61,485 bases of DNA from Clostridia bacterium (GTDB lineage Bacteria; Bacillota; Clostridia; Oscillospirales; CAG-272), in assembly GCA_017472695.1 (NCBI GenBank), contig JAFUOQ010000032.1, forward strand, positions 1 to 61,485, given 5' to 3'. Below the pieces are notes generated by a model. The model was not told the origin of the DNA. It did not search any database and worked only from the letters and a program-made list of their open reading frames with translations. Below, piece by piece: positions 48,020 through 56,810 of the stretch. How positions within the stretch are numbered: the first letter of the stretch is position 1; every line of letters starts with the position of its first letter. Made by a program: the position numbers and the translations under genes.

Positions 48020-48469
48020 ATGGCTGATTGTTTAATTTGTAAACGAATTGAAATGATAAAAAACAATGAAAATCCCTATTTTGTGAAAGAGTTAGAAACA
48101 GGATATGTTGTTTTGGGAGATCATCAACGGTTTAAGGGCTATACATTGTTTTTGTGCAAAAAGCATGTAACAGAGCTTCATCATTTAGACCACAATTTTA
48201 AAATGAAATATTTAGAAGAAATGTCGCTTGTAGCTGAGGCTGTCCAAAAGGCTTTCGGTGCAGAAAAAATGAATTATGAATTGCTCGGTAATGGCGATAC
48301 GCATGTGCATTGGCATTTATTTCCACGAAATACAGGCGACACACCCGAAAAAGGTCCAGTATGGTGGCTTCCAAAGGAAGAAATGTGGAATGACATATAT
48401 AAGCCAACTAACGAAGAGCTGAACGCTTATAAGACAAAATTATGCAAAGAGCTTAACAAATTATTATAG
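48020..48469 (+). CDS. HIT-family hydrolase
   Basis: A 149-aa histidine-triad protein (nucleotidyl hydrolase/transferase). The triad is HVHWHLFPR at about residue 94, and a CLIC pair near the N-terminus probably binds zinc. WWLP near the C-terminus is typical of the Fhit/HINT-like bacterial branch. AGAAGG precedes the ATG; 14 bases before the PP2C gene. Confidence 0.9.
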   Translation: MADCLICKRIEMIKNNENPYFVKELETGYVVLGDHQRFKGYTLFLCKKHVTELHHLDHNFKMKYLEEMSLVAEAVQKAFGAEKMNYELLGNGDTHVHWHLFPRNTGDTPEKGPVWWLPKEEMWNDIYKPTNEELNAYKTKLCKELNKLL

Positions 48470-48483
48470 TGTGAGGGAATAAA

Positions 48484-49224
48484 ATGGCAAAATGTTTTGG
48501 TAAAAGCATTGTAGGCACAAGTGGAGTTAACGGGGATGCGTTTTACATATCATCTGACAAATCAACTATTGTATTAGCAGATGGTGCATCAGGTGCTGGA
48601 GCTGACGGAAAGGTTATAATGTCAAAATGTTGTGTTGAAAATATTGAAGCATTTCCTTTTTCAAAGGCAAACCTATCTCCAAAAGAATATATTGAAAAGA
48701 TTATTTGGAAAATCAATAACGAGTTAATTCAGCATTCTCAAAAACAAAATAAATATATATTTGGTACATTGGTTATCTGTATAATTAGCAATAATGTGGC
48801 AACATTTGCTTCAATAGGTGATTCTCCTGCGTTTCTTATTAAAGAAGGTAAAATAAAACGAGTATCAAAGACAAAGAAAACATATGATAATTTGATTCAA
48901 ATGGGAATTTTCACCGAGAAACAATTAGAAGAATATGTTCATAGATTGCCTGAACATATGTGGTCAATGTTTGATACTTTCATTCCTATGGTAGTTCCTA
49001 AATATTCATTGGAAGAGTATGAGTTGAATTTAGGCGATACTATTATTCTTTGCTGCGACGGTGTAAGCGATTATTTAAGTGATGACGAGCTGTTGGAGCT
49101 CGTTAACAGACAAGACTTACCGGAAAGCGTAAATGCAATAATATCAAAATCGAAAGAAAATGCAATAGAGGAACACAACAGAAATCAGTATGATGACATT
49201 ACAGTAGTTTTATATCATCATTAA
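48484..49224 (+). CDS. PP2C-type serine/threonine phosphatase
   Basis: A 246-aa Mn/Mg phosphatase. The metal motifs are VLADGASGAGADGK (usual DGxGG), FASIGDSPAFLIKEG, ILCCDGVSDYLSDDEL and YDDITVVLYHH. The canonical N-terminal arginine loop is reduced to GTSGVNGDAFYI, which keeps the first Asp. No kinase gene is found in the window, so the partner is unknown. Confidence 0.9.
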   Translation: MAKCFGKSIVGTSGVNGDAFYISSDKSTIVLADGASGAGADGKVIMSKCCVENIEAFPFSKANLSPKEYIEKIIWKINNELIQHSQKQNKYIFGTLVICIISNNVATFASIGDSPAFLIKEGKIKRVSKTKKTYDNLIQMGIFTEKQLEEYVHRLPEHMWSMFDTFIPMVVPKYSLEEYELNLGDTIILCCDGVSDYLSDDELLELVNRQDLPESVNAIISKSKENAIEEHNRNQYDDITVVLYHH

Positions 49225-49246
49225 GTTTGTTTTGAGGAGAAGAAAA

Positions 49247-49732
49247 ATGACTAAGACAATAGAACAGTACATAGAAGAAAATTTATTGGGAAACGACCAA
49301 AAAATCGCTTTAGAATTTGTAAGATATTTGAGAGAAAAGAATTTGGAGTTTTACAAAGATGAAGGTGCTTGTTGGAAGGACAAAATTTACTATTGGGTTA
49401 GGTATAATCAAGAAAAATGTGTTTGCTTTATAGCAATTAAAGATCCTGAAGAACCTGACAGGAATTGGACTGTTTGGTCGGATGATATTAGTTCTGATTA
49501 TCTTGCAAACTACCCAATAGAAGAAAATTTGAAAGAAACTGCTTGGAAATATGTTGATAAGTGTGGTTTATGTGGTGGTTGTAGTGGTGGAAAGCCAAAA
49601 GAAATTTTCGGCAAGAAATTTTCACGAGTATGCTGCTGCACCTTTAGAATTGATAACCCAAGCGATAAAGAGTTGCCATTTATGAAGAAAATGGTCAATA
49701 TAAAAATCGGTGAAATAGAAAATGGACTTTAA
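49247..49732 (+). CDS. Uncharacterised protein with cysteine cluster (161 aa)
   Basis: The family is not recognised. The middle is rich in tryptophan and tyrosine (KIYYWVRYNQEKCVCFI). The C-terminal third carries CGLCGGCSGGKPKEIFGK and VCCCTFRIDNP, up to seven cysteines that could bind a metal or cluster. Start at 49247 has GAGGAG 8 bases upstream. Its end overlaps the next gene by 11 bases. Confidence 0.75.
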   Translation: MTKTIEQYIEENLLGNDQKIALEFVRYLREKNLEFYKDEGACWKDKIYYWVRYNQEKCVCFIAIKDPEEPDRNWTVWSDDISSDYLANYPIEENLKETAWKYVDKCGLCGGCSGGKPKEIFGKKFSRVCCCTFRIDNPSDKELPFMKKMVNIKIGEIENGL

Positions 49733-50229
49733 TTATAAAAAAGTAATAGTCCTTGGCAATAACGGAAGTGGAAAAAGCTATTTTTCAACGAAATTGGCTA
49801 AAATAACAGGTTTACCACTTATACATTTGGATTTGTTATATTGGCAAAAAAATTGGACACACCCGAGCCGAGAGGGATGGGCAGAGATACAAAGAAATAT
49901 AGTAGCAAGTGAACAATGGATAATAGACGGAATGCATATAAGCACGCTTGAAATTCGTTTTAAGGAAGCAGATGCAATATACTTTTTAGATATTGATACG
50001 GACATTTGCCTTGAAGGTGTAAGACAAAGGGAATCACAAGATAGAACAGATTTTCCAAATCATTTAGATAAGCAACAAGGTGATTTTGAAACCTTTGAAC
50101 GCGGTGTGATTGAATTTGAAGAAAAACGCAAGCCGAGAATCATTGAATAAATATCCAAACAAGGAATTTATAGTGTTTAAAACAAAAAAAGAAATAGATG
50201 ATTATTTAATCAATGGAGTGTTACTATGA
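49722..50229 (+). pseudogene. P-loop kinase (adenylate kinase/topology-modulator-like), frameshifted
   Basis: The protein has VIVLGNNGSGKSYFSTKLAK (Walker A), HLDLLYWQKNWTHPS and WIIDGMH, typical of FlaR/topology-modulation kinases. The main frame stops at 50150 after KPRIIE. In the shifted frame the sequence continues NKYPNKEFIVFKTKKEIDDYLING and ends at 50229, a normal C-terminus for the family. The restored stop would overlap the ATG of the next gene (50226) as in a tight operon. One or two bases near 50145-50150 have been gained or lost. Confidence 0.78.
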
Positions 50230-50369
50230 AAATAGAGATATCGCCAAACGGAATATGGTATCACGGTTCGAATAAAGTCTTTACTGAATTAAGAGCCAAT
50301 AGTACCATTACACAGTGGAGAGAGCTCGCAGAAGCTTTTTCACATCAGCCTTCTCGTCTTGGTCGCTAG
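50226..50369 (+). pseudogene. Truncated gene start (47 codons)
   Basis: Begins MKIEISPNGIWYHGSNKVF and reads TELRANSTITQWRELAEAFSH, a small ADP-ribosyl-like or WYHGS-type protein start. It stops after LGR at a junction with repeat-like DNA (GCTAGGCGAACCTG, also at 59770). No ribosome site of strength is seen; coupling to the upstream kinase is likely. The rest of the gene is missing, so it was probably cut by recombination. Confidence 0.6.
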
Positions 50370-50589
50370 GCGAACCTGCGGCATCATAGTTCCAAAGCGA
50401 TGTACAATATTTTTTTTATGTGATTTTGGTACTTTTTAGTCTGGAAAAGGTGCTTTGGTGTCATCTTGTGAGCAATGTTTCCAAGTAGTCCAAGTCTGTG
50501 TATGTCTTGACTGTGGTCAGCAACCAAAATTGCACCAAAAACCTCACCCCGTGTATGATTTTTATTTCCACCACCATAGTAGCATAAAC
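50370..50589. other. Non-coding junction segment
   Basis: No convincing gene. It starts at the break of the truncated gene with a 14-base sequence shared with 59770-59783 and runs to the right 113-bp repeat. An 84-codon minus-strand frame exists (50384-50638) but overlaps the repeat and has no ribosome site. Confidence 0.5.
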
Positions 50590-50702
50590 TTGCCAAATTT
50601 GCAACCCTGTGTTCAAAAACAAACACAGAGCGTTGCATTTTTTCTTTTTTAGCCGTAGCATTTCTTTTAAGAACTCAAATTTTGATACGCAGTAAACAAA
50701 GA
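50590..50702. repeat. 113-bp direct repeat, right copy
   Basis: Three substitutions from 44602-44714, same length and orientation. Recombination between copies would delete about 6 kb of accessory genes. Confidence 0.85.
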
Positions 50703-50792
50703 AAAAGCTGAAACACCTTTTGGCTTAAAGAGAGGTTATTATTGCTTTGCGTACATAAATAATATGTTATATTATTAAAATCTGTTGACACC

Positions 50793-50821
50793 TTGTTTTT
50801 GTTATGTTTTTGTGTTATAAT
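50793..50821 (+). promoter_or_regulatory. Candidate promoter of the membrane LuxR gene
   Basis: TTGTTT (50793-50798), 17 bases and TATAAT (50816-50821). A TTGACA at 50785 is too far for this -10. Confidence 0.5.
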
Positions 50822-50853
50822 TAATTATCAAATTTACTGAAGGAGGTATAACT

Positions 50854-51804
50854 ATGGTAGTTGCGTACAGTGTTATTTTTGTATTGTCGCTTTTATTGCC
50901 GATTGGATATTACGTATTTGTACGAAAAAAGCAAAAAGAGTCTTGGCTTCTTGTGCTATACACATCTGTGTGCGTGATAAACCTTGGATACCTGCTTTTA
51001 TCACTTTCAAAAACAGTGGAGTTTGCTCTTACTGCAAACAAAATTGTGTACTTTGGTCAAGTGTTTATGCCACTTTGTATGTTTATGATAATCTCAAAGC
51101 TATCAGGCTTTATATATAAAAATTGGGTAAAGGCTGTGCTTGTTGGCGTTGCGATGCTAATGTTTGCATTAGTGCTTACCACAGGACACCTTGATTGGTA
51201 CTACAAGAGTGTAGAGTTAACCTTTGCTGGCGGTGCTGCAAAGCTTGTTAAGGAATATGGCTTATTACATCATACAAATTTAATATATGTTCTTTCATAT
51301 TTCGTTGCTATGCTTGTTGTTATAGGAATTTCACTAAAGAAAAACAAGGGGAAATCTCAAAAGCTTGTTGGCTTAATGCTTGCAGTTGTTATTGGCAACA
51401 TAGGAATGTGGATTGTAGAAAAGCTCATAACATCGAACTTTGAATTTCTTTCTGTATCATACCTAATGAGCGAATTTGTATTCTTCTTCGTATATTGGAT
51501 GCTTCAGGACTACATACATAAAAGCGACTTACCTGTGCCTGAAGAAAAGGTTTCAATTATTTTTATGGATTCAAAAGAGAGAGCTGAAAAGGTTAAGCAA
51601 ATTGTAGATAGCCTACCAGAGGGAGCTACACTTACCGCGAGACAGCTTGATGTTCTTGAAGGAATTCTTGCAGGCAAGAGCCGAAAGGAAATGGCAATTG
51701 ATCTTCACCTTTCAGAAAATACTGTGAAAATGCACACAACCTCACTGTTTAAAATACTAAAGGTTTCAAGCCGAGAAGAAATTTTCGCACTTGTAAAGGC
51801 ATAA
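50854..51804 (+). CDS. Membrane-bound LuxR-type transcription regulator (7 TM + HTH)
   Basis: A 316-aa protein. Seven hydrophobic helices fill residues 1-225, resembling the sensor part of 7TM histidine kinases. A LuxR/GerE helix-turn-helix occupies about 250-316 (LTARQLDVLEGILAGKSRKEMAIDLHLSENTVKMHTTSLFKIL). It should sense a membrane or outside signal and act on DNA directly. AAGGAGG precedes the ATG. A terminator follows, then tandem repeats before the next promoter, its likely target. Confidence 0.9.
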   Translation: MVVAYSVIFVLSLLLPIGYYVFVRKKQKESWLLVLYTSVCVINLGYLLLSLSKTVEFALTANKIVYFGQVFMPLCMFMIISKLSGFIYKNWVKAVLVGVAMLMFALVLTTGHLDWYYKSVELTFAGGAAKLVKEYGLLHHTNLIYVLSYFVAMLVVIGISLKKNKGKSQKLVGLMLAVVIGNIGMWIVEKLITSNFEFLSVSYLMSEFVFFFVYWMLQDYIHKSDLPVPEEKVSIIFMDSKERAEKVKQIVDSLPEGATLTARQLDVLEGILAGKSRKEMAIDLHLSENTVKMHTTSLFKILKVSSREEIFALVKA

Positions 51805-51813
51805 TGATAGATA

Positions 51814-51845
51814 GGCGACTACGGACACGTGGTCGTCTTTTTTTA
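51814..51845 (+). terminator. Rho-independent terminator
   Basis: GCGACTAC-GGACAC-GTGGTCGT followed by CTTTTTTT, just after the LuxR gene. Confidence 0.82.
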
Positions 51846-51860
51846 TGCAAATTTTGTGGA

Positions 51861-51928
51861 TACACCCTAAAAGCACCCTTAATACACCCTAAAAACACCC
51901 CTGCGTGTGTGAGAATGTATGGTAGAAT
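51861..51928 (+). promoter_or_regulatory. Tandem 18-bp repeats and activator-type promoter
   Basis: TACACCCTAAAAGCACCC (51861-51878) and TACACCCTAAAAACACCC (51883-51900) differ at one base and are spaced 22 bases, two helical turns. A -10 TAGAAT lies at 51923-51928, but the -35 place (51900-51905) has no consensus, as in activator-dependent promoters. The adjacent LuxR-type protein is the natural candidate activator. Confidence 0.65.
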
Positions 51929-51977
51929 TAAATTGAAAAGTATGTAATACTTTTTATTTGATACAGGAGGTGATGAA

Positions 51978-52433
51978 ATGGTGAGAAAGCGAGTCCGATT
52001 TGGTGAGTTCGAGGTTCCAATTCCAAAAGGGCATACGCAAATCATTGACAAGGACGTAAATACAGACTATTTGTTCATAAGTGCACCGAGAGAAATATAC
52101 ACTGTTTATTTCGATAGCACTATGCCCTTTTATAGTGACAAGGTTATGAATGGATATGAAGAAGGAAGCACGCTTGAACTAAAGATGAGCGATAGAAAAA
52201 TTGTTTTCTTCTGCCCGTATGGAGGTAGTGACCGAAGGGACGGCTTGTGGTTTTTCAATATTGATTTTGAAACAGGTGACAACGAGGTGCTAACCTTACC
52301 CGGACAAATCTTGGTAAACTCCGACGAGGTTTACAAAAAGACAATTTGCGGTAAACTCCCATTCGTCGAAATTCTTGAACAAATTAAATTAAAATTCAGC
52401 ACAGAAAATGCCGATTTGGCAGTTCCTGTGTAA
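51978..52433 (+). CDS. Uncharacterised 151-aa protein
   Basis: Not recognised. Soluble, mixed alpha/beta, no signal peptide; RKRVRFGEFEVPIPKGHTQIID at the start and DRKIVFFCPYGGSDRRDGLWFFNID in the middle. AGGAGGTGATGAA-ATG is a strong site. It is the first gene after the tandem-repeat promoter, 17 bases before the large surface protein, so it probably serves or regulates the exported products. Confidence 0.75.
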   Translation: MVRKRVRFGEFEVPIPKGHTQIIDKDVNTDYLFISAPREIYTVYFDSTMPFYSDKVMNGYEEGSTLELKMSDRKIVFFCPYGGSDRRDGLWFFNIDFETGDNEVLTLPGQILVNSDEVYKKTICGKLPFVEILEQIKLKFSTENADLAVPV

Positions 52434-52450
52434 AAAAGGAGGAAAATCCT

Positions 52451-55400
52451 ATGAAAACGAAAAAAATAGCAATAAGCATTTTATTAACACTTGTAATGGT
52501 GCTTGGCTTGCTTGCCATTATGCCATTTACAGCATCTGCTGCGGCAATCAACGCCGTATGGTGGACGGAAGCAAGTGACAACACTGACTTCACGGCAAGC
52601 TTTGACGACGAATGGATATCGAGCAGCGGCTGGTACAAACTAAAGAAGTACAACGAAGCAAGTGAAAAATACGTCCAAGTACAGGGTGGCTATGGCTGCG
52701 GATACGTAGGCACAAACACGCTGTTGGATTTTGAAACAGCTATCCGTCAGAACGGTAGCGGTAAGTACAAGGTTACAATTGAAACGACGTCGGGCACGAC
52801 GTATGAGAGCGCGGAAAAGACCTATACCTTTGAAGGGGCTTTGGATGCACCCCAAAACCTCCGTTGGTACGGCGAGAGCGCCCTTTGGGATTCCGTCGAG
52901 GGTGCGGATAATTACTACGTTTGTCTCTATTACAAGAGAGAGGGCGATACAAGCTTCAGACCTTGGTCATCGGCATCGCTTCAAAGCTCGAAAAGCTCTT
53001 GTGCTTTTACGGGAGAGCTCTCAAATCCCGGTACCTATTATTTCACGGTAGAAGCAAGCTCTACGGACGAAATGCTTGTAAGCTCTTCTGCCAAGAGCCC
53101 CGAGAAAACGGTTTCATACACCTATTCCGATCTGAACGCGCATTGGGGCGACGTTAGTAGGGATCAGAGAAAATACACGCTGTATTGGAATAACGTACCT
53201 GATGCAACGGGATATTACATGGTGTTATCCAAAAAGAACGGTGAGGAATATCAGCCCGTTAGTGGCTTTGAAAACAGGCTAAAAAAATTAACAGGACTTG
53301 ATCTTTACGCTGTAATGGAAGCAAATGGAGAGGGCGATTACAAGGTGGATTTCTTCGCCTTTAACACCTCGCCTACGATCCGTGTGTCAAACGAGGTATC
53401 TATCGAGATCACGTTTACCAATTGCGAGCATAGCTATACAAAGAAGATACAAGAAAGCTATTACCTTCACTCCGCAAGCAGTGATTGCACGTCAAAAACA
53501 GAGTATTACTACGCTTGTGCGCATTGCGGCGAAATGGCACCCAAGGAAGCGCAGTACGTTTACGAGAGTGATATCGTCGAGCACGATATGAGCGCAGGCT
53601 ATCAGGCAGACGGTACGACGCATTGGCTTGCCTGCGCGAAGTGCGATTACGCAGAATATCAAAGACACACCCTTGATGCAAACAACTATTGCTCAGTGTG
53701 TGACACCACAGTTTACGGTGTTTGGCTTGGAGATATACAGATCACAAGCAAGAACTGCGACGATATTACGGGTGACGGCAGCGCCTTCTATATTCCCGAG
53801 CAAAACCGCCTGTTCTTGACTAACTATACCGATCCCGATACCAGACGCGTGGGTACACCTATAACCGACCCCGATACCGGATCTGAATACATTGCAATGA
53901 TCTACGCCGAAACCGGCTTGAATTTGCGTCTCCGTGGTGAGAACTTCCTGTATGAGGATGCGGGCGACTTTGGTATGCAGTACGGCGTAGTGGTAGAAAA
54001 CGGGGATTTGAAGATCGAAGGCGCGGGTAGCCTTTACACCAACGCCACCATGGGCTTCTACACCTTAGACGGAGATATTTATATTGATAAAAACGGCGGT
54101 CTGCTTGATGTTGTAGGTTACTACGCAATCCGATGCGAATATCATAATCTTTATATAAATGACGGTAAGGTGAAGCTTCGTTCCCACGCAGGTAACGTGT
54201 ACACAAGCGCACCCGTGCTTGACGATTACGGTTGCTACTATGCGGAAATTTCCAACGACTATGGCGGAGCTGATCCTGAGGAATACAGACCTACTACAAA
54301 TATCAAATATTTCTACATTGAGCCTGCCTATACGGTAACGATTGAGCCATTTGAATGCGAGGGCGATTATATCACGGAGGTGCTTCGTTATGGCGCTGAG
54401 TACGAACTCCCCGCATGTCCGTATACGGCTCCCGCAGGCAAAACCTTTTACAAATGGGGCGTAACACCTCCGGGTAATATGTATGAAGCGGGTAAAAAGT
54501 TCACCATAACCGAAAATTTAGAGCTTATGCCTTTGTGGCAGGCAATCGCGCCTGACTCGCTTACCGCAACCTATAGCGGCACGATCCTTGCAGGCAACAA
54601 AATAGCTCCCGAAAATATCAGCATCACGCTGACCTATAACGATTCCTCAACTCAGCCCGTAAACGCAGGCGAGGTTGAATATTGGTACGGCGGCGTTAAA
54701 ATAGCAGACCCCATAAATTACGTGTTCGGCGCGGAGCTGATTGGCGACGTGAACATTACCGTTAAATACTCGGGACTTGAAACCACAATGGCTGTAAAGG
54801 TCGTTGGTCACGAGATAACCTTTAACGCAAACGGCGGTACGGGAGATATGGCAAAGACCGAATACGTTGGCGAATATACCTTGCCTACCTGCACCTTTAC
54901 CGCGCCCACGGGCAAGCAGTTCAAGGGCTGGGCTACCTCCGCTGACGGAGCTATAATAGAAGCAACGACCCATAACGTAACCGAAAACGTAGAGTTCTTC
55001 GCCATTTGGGAGGATATTCCCTCGACTCCCACAACTCCTATTACGTCCATCTCGGTTTCGGGTGCTGATCTGCCCGAGGTTGGCGAAACGAAGGACGTTA
55101 TGGAATTTACCCCTGACTCACTTACCTACGGTGGTGAATACAAAATGGTAGGCAGAGGTTTCCAAAAATACACAGGAACTGAATGGGTTGACGTTTCGGA
55201 TACTGAAAGTCTTGAATACGGTGTAAAATACAGAGTAAACCTTGTGCTTGCACCGAACGAAGGATATGCGTTTGCGGATTCCATTACCTCTGATGATGTG
55301 ACTTTTAACGGCAAAGCGGGTATATTTGAAACCTTGATATCGGGCGTTGGCTACGCATCGATTTTCTATGAATTCTCATACGAAGCACCTGCAACCGATT

Positions 55401-56749
55401 ACGGCATCACTATTGCAAAAAAGAACGGCACAGAAACCGTTGGTGTGCTTATCACCCCCGAAAACTACACCGACGTACTCGGTGACGGCACAGTTTCCTA
55501 TGATCCTACCACCAATACCTTAACGTTAAATAACTACGTTTACAATGGTGTGGGAGCGGATGATTGTGATATAGGTTACTACGGTTTGGTGGCGGACATT
55601 CCTGCTGAAGGTCTTACCATTGTTTTAGTTGGAACAAACAGTATCACGGTTAGTGGTAGCGAGTCTGCCGGTATGATATTCTTTGGTAGTGGCGACCTTA
55701 TTATTAAAGGCAACGGCTCGCTTTCAATAAATTCGGGAATGTTCGGCATAACCGTTCAAACGGATAGTGGAAAACTTACAATCGAGAATGCTAAATTTAA
55801 CATTACAACCACAGGTGCTATGGCTATTGGTGTTCAAGCAAACGATTTTGTTATGAATAGTGGTAATTTGAAAATTACTGCATCTATGATAGGCATTGGA
55901 ACTTCCGAAGAAGAGGGAATCCATATCAATGGTGGTTCGGTAGAAATCGGTACTGCCATAGGTGGATATGCTTTCATCTACGCGGAAATTACTCGTGACG
56001 TTACTTATAATCCTATCAAGCCCGACCTTTCCGGTTATGTTGGCGATTATAATATGATTGCTAGCATTGATGCAACTGGTAGCGACGCTAGTGAATTTAA
56101 CGAAGAATATTTGAGTTCTTATAAATACGTTAAGATAGAACCCCTTCACGTTCACGACCACGGTACGACTTGGGTAACCGATGCAAACGAGCATTGGAAC
56201 GAGTGTGCTTGCGGAGATAAGGCAAACAAGGCAGCTCATACAGACAGTGATACGAATGGAAAGTGCGATGTTTGTGGTGCTGACGTTCCCGTAGCGCCTC
56301 CTTCTCATACTCACGACTACGGTACTGCCTGGGAAAGCGATGCAAACGAGCATTGGAACGAATGTGCTTGCGGCGACAAGGCAAACAAGGCAGCTCATAC
56401 CGATAGCAATAACGACGGCAAGTGCGATACCTGTGAGTATCAAATGTCAGTACAAGACCCAACAGACTCAAACGACCCAATTGACTCAAACGACCCAATT
56501 GACTCAAATGATCCAATTGACTCAAATGATCCAATTGACTCAAATGATCCAACAGACTCAAACGATCCAGCTGACACAGAAGACATAGACGAGCCAGACG
56601 AGCCTGAAAAAGGACTCTCAGGCGGTGCGATTGCAGGTATTGTAGTTGGTTCAGTGGCAGTAGTCGGCACTGGCGGATTTGCTCTAATTTGGTTTGTTAT
56701 CAAGAAGAAAACTTGGGCAGACCTTATTGCAGTGTTCAAAAAGAAATAA
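52451..56749 (+). CDS. Large multidomain surface protein with C-terminal membrane anchor
   Basis: A 1432-aa exported protein. Signal peptide 1-31 (cut near TASA/AA). Fibronectin-like beta modules fill about 35-325. Zinc-ribbon-like CxxC/His segments (CAHCGEM, CAKCDYAE, CSVCDTT) follow near 350-420, then a carbohydrate-binding-type beta region (VWLGDIQITSKNCDDITGDG), repeated later as GVLITPENYTDVLGDG. InlB-like repeats (FNANGGTGDMAKTEYVGEY...FKGWAT) and Ig-like modules lie between. Two H-rich repeats HDHGTTWVTDANEHWNECA and a DPIDSN linker precede a terminal helix GAIAGIVVGSVAVVG with KKK. No LPxTG. The first two-thirds are much richer in G+C than neighbours. Confidence 0.85.
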   Translation: MKTKKIAISILLTLVMVLGLLAIMPFTASAAAINAVWWTEASDNTDFTASFDDEWISSSGWYKLKKYNEASEKYVQVQGGYGCGYVGTNTLLDFETAIRQNGSGKYKVTIETTSGTTYESAEKTYTFEGALDAPQNLRWYGESALWDSVEGADNYYVCLYYKREGDTSFRPWSSASLQSSKSSCAFTGELSNPGTYYFTVEASSTDEMLVSSSAKSPEKTVSYTYSDLNAHWGDVSRDQRKYTLYWNNVPDATGYYMVLSKKNGEEYQPVSGFENRLKKLTGLDLYAVMEANGEGDYKVDFFAFNTSPTIRVSNEVSIEITFTNCEHSYTKKIQESYYLHSASSDCTSKTEYYYACAHCGEMAPKEAQYVYESDIVEHDMSAGYQADGTTHWLACAKCDYAEYQRHTLDANNYCSVCDTTVYGVWLGDIQITSKNCDDITGDGSAFYIPEQNRLFLTNYTDPDTRRVGTPITDPDTGSEYIAMIYAETGLNLRLRGENFLYEDAGDFGMQYGVVVENGDLKIEGAGSLYTNATMGFYTLDGDIYIDKNGGLLDVVGYYAIRCEYHNLYINDGKVKLRSHAGNVYTSAPVLDDYGCYYAEISNDYGGADPEEYRPTTNIKYFYIEPAYTVTIEPFECEGDYITEVLRYGAEYELPACPYTAPAGKTFYKWGVTPPGNMYEAGKKFTITENLELMPLWQAIAPDSLTATYSGTILAGNKIAPENISITLTYNDSSTQPVNAGEVEYWYGGVKIADPINYVFGAELIGDVNITVKYSGLETTMAVKVVGHEITFNANGGTGDMAKTEYVGEYTLPTCTFTAPTGKQFKGWATSADGAIIEATTHNVTENVEFFAIWEDIPSTPTTPITSISVSGADLPEVGETKDVMEFTPDSLTYGGEYKMVGRGFQKYTGTEWVDVSDTESLEYGVKYRVNLVLAPNEGYAFADSITSDDVTFNGKAGIFETLISGVGYASIFYEFSYEAPATDYGITIAKKNGTETVGVLITPENYTDVLGDGTVSYDPTTNTLTLNNYVYNGVGADDCDIGYYGLVADIPAEGLTIVLVGTNSITVSGSESAGMIFFGSGDLIIKGNGSLSINSGMFGITVQTDSGKLTIENAKFNITTTGAMAIGVQANDFVMNSGNLKITASMIGIGTSEEEGIHINGGSVEIGTAIGGYAFIYAEITRDVTYNPIKPDLSGYVGDYNMIASIDATGSDASEFNEEYLSSYKYVKIEPLHVHDHGTTWVTDANEHWNECACGDKANKAAHTDSDTNGKCDVCGADVPVAPPSHTHDYGTAWESDANEHWNECACGDKANKAAHTDSNNDGKCDTCEYQMSVQDPTDSNDPIDSNDPIDSNDPIDSNDPIDSNDPTDSNDPADTEDIDEPDEPEKGLSGGAIAGIVVGSVAVVGTGGFALIWFVIKKKTWADLIAVFKKK
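56456..56563 (+). repeat. 18-bp tandem repeat encoding DPxDSN units
   Basis: Six 18-base units (GACCCAATTGACTCAAAC and close variants) encode DPTDSN/DPIDSN in the linker before the membrane anchor. A repeat of this form can change copy number by slippage without breaking the frame. Confidence 0.85.
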
Positions 56750-56762
56750 TTGATGTTAAGAA

Positions 56763-56786
56763 ATCCCCTTGTCTACGGGCAAGGGG
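56763..56786 (+). promoter_or_regulatory. Intercistronic hairpin
   Basis: CCCCTTG-TCTACGGG-CAAGGGG lies between the surface protein and the lipoprotein with no T run. It may protect or attenuate the transcript between the two genes. Confidence 0.5.
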
Positions 56787-56810
56787 TAAGCATAAAAGGA
56801 GGCATAAAAG

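Noticed and set aside
50384-50638. 84-codon minus-strand protein in the junction segment
   Set aside because: Lacks a ribosome site, half of it lies in the 113-bp repeat, and the repeat's other copy does not keep the frame with the same protein.
56130-56739. Several minus-strand and plus-strand frames over the DPxDSN and His-rich repeats
   Set aside because: Repeat-driven open frames inside the surface protein gene, without start signals.
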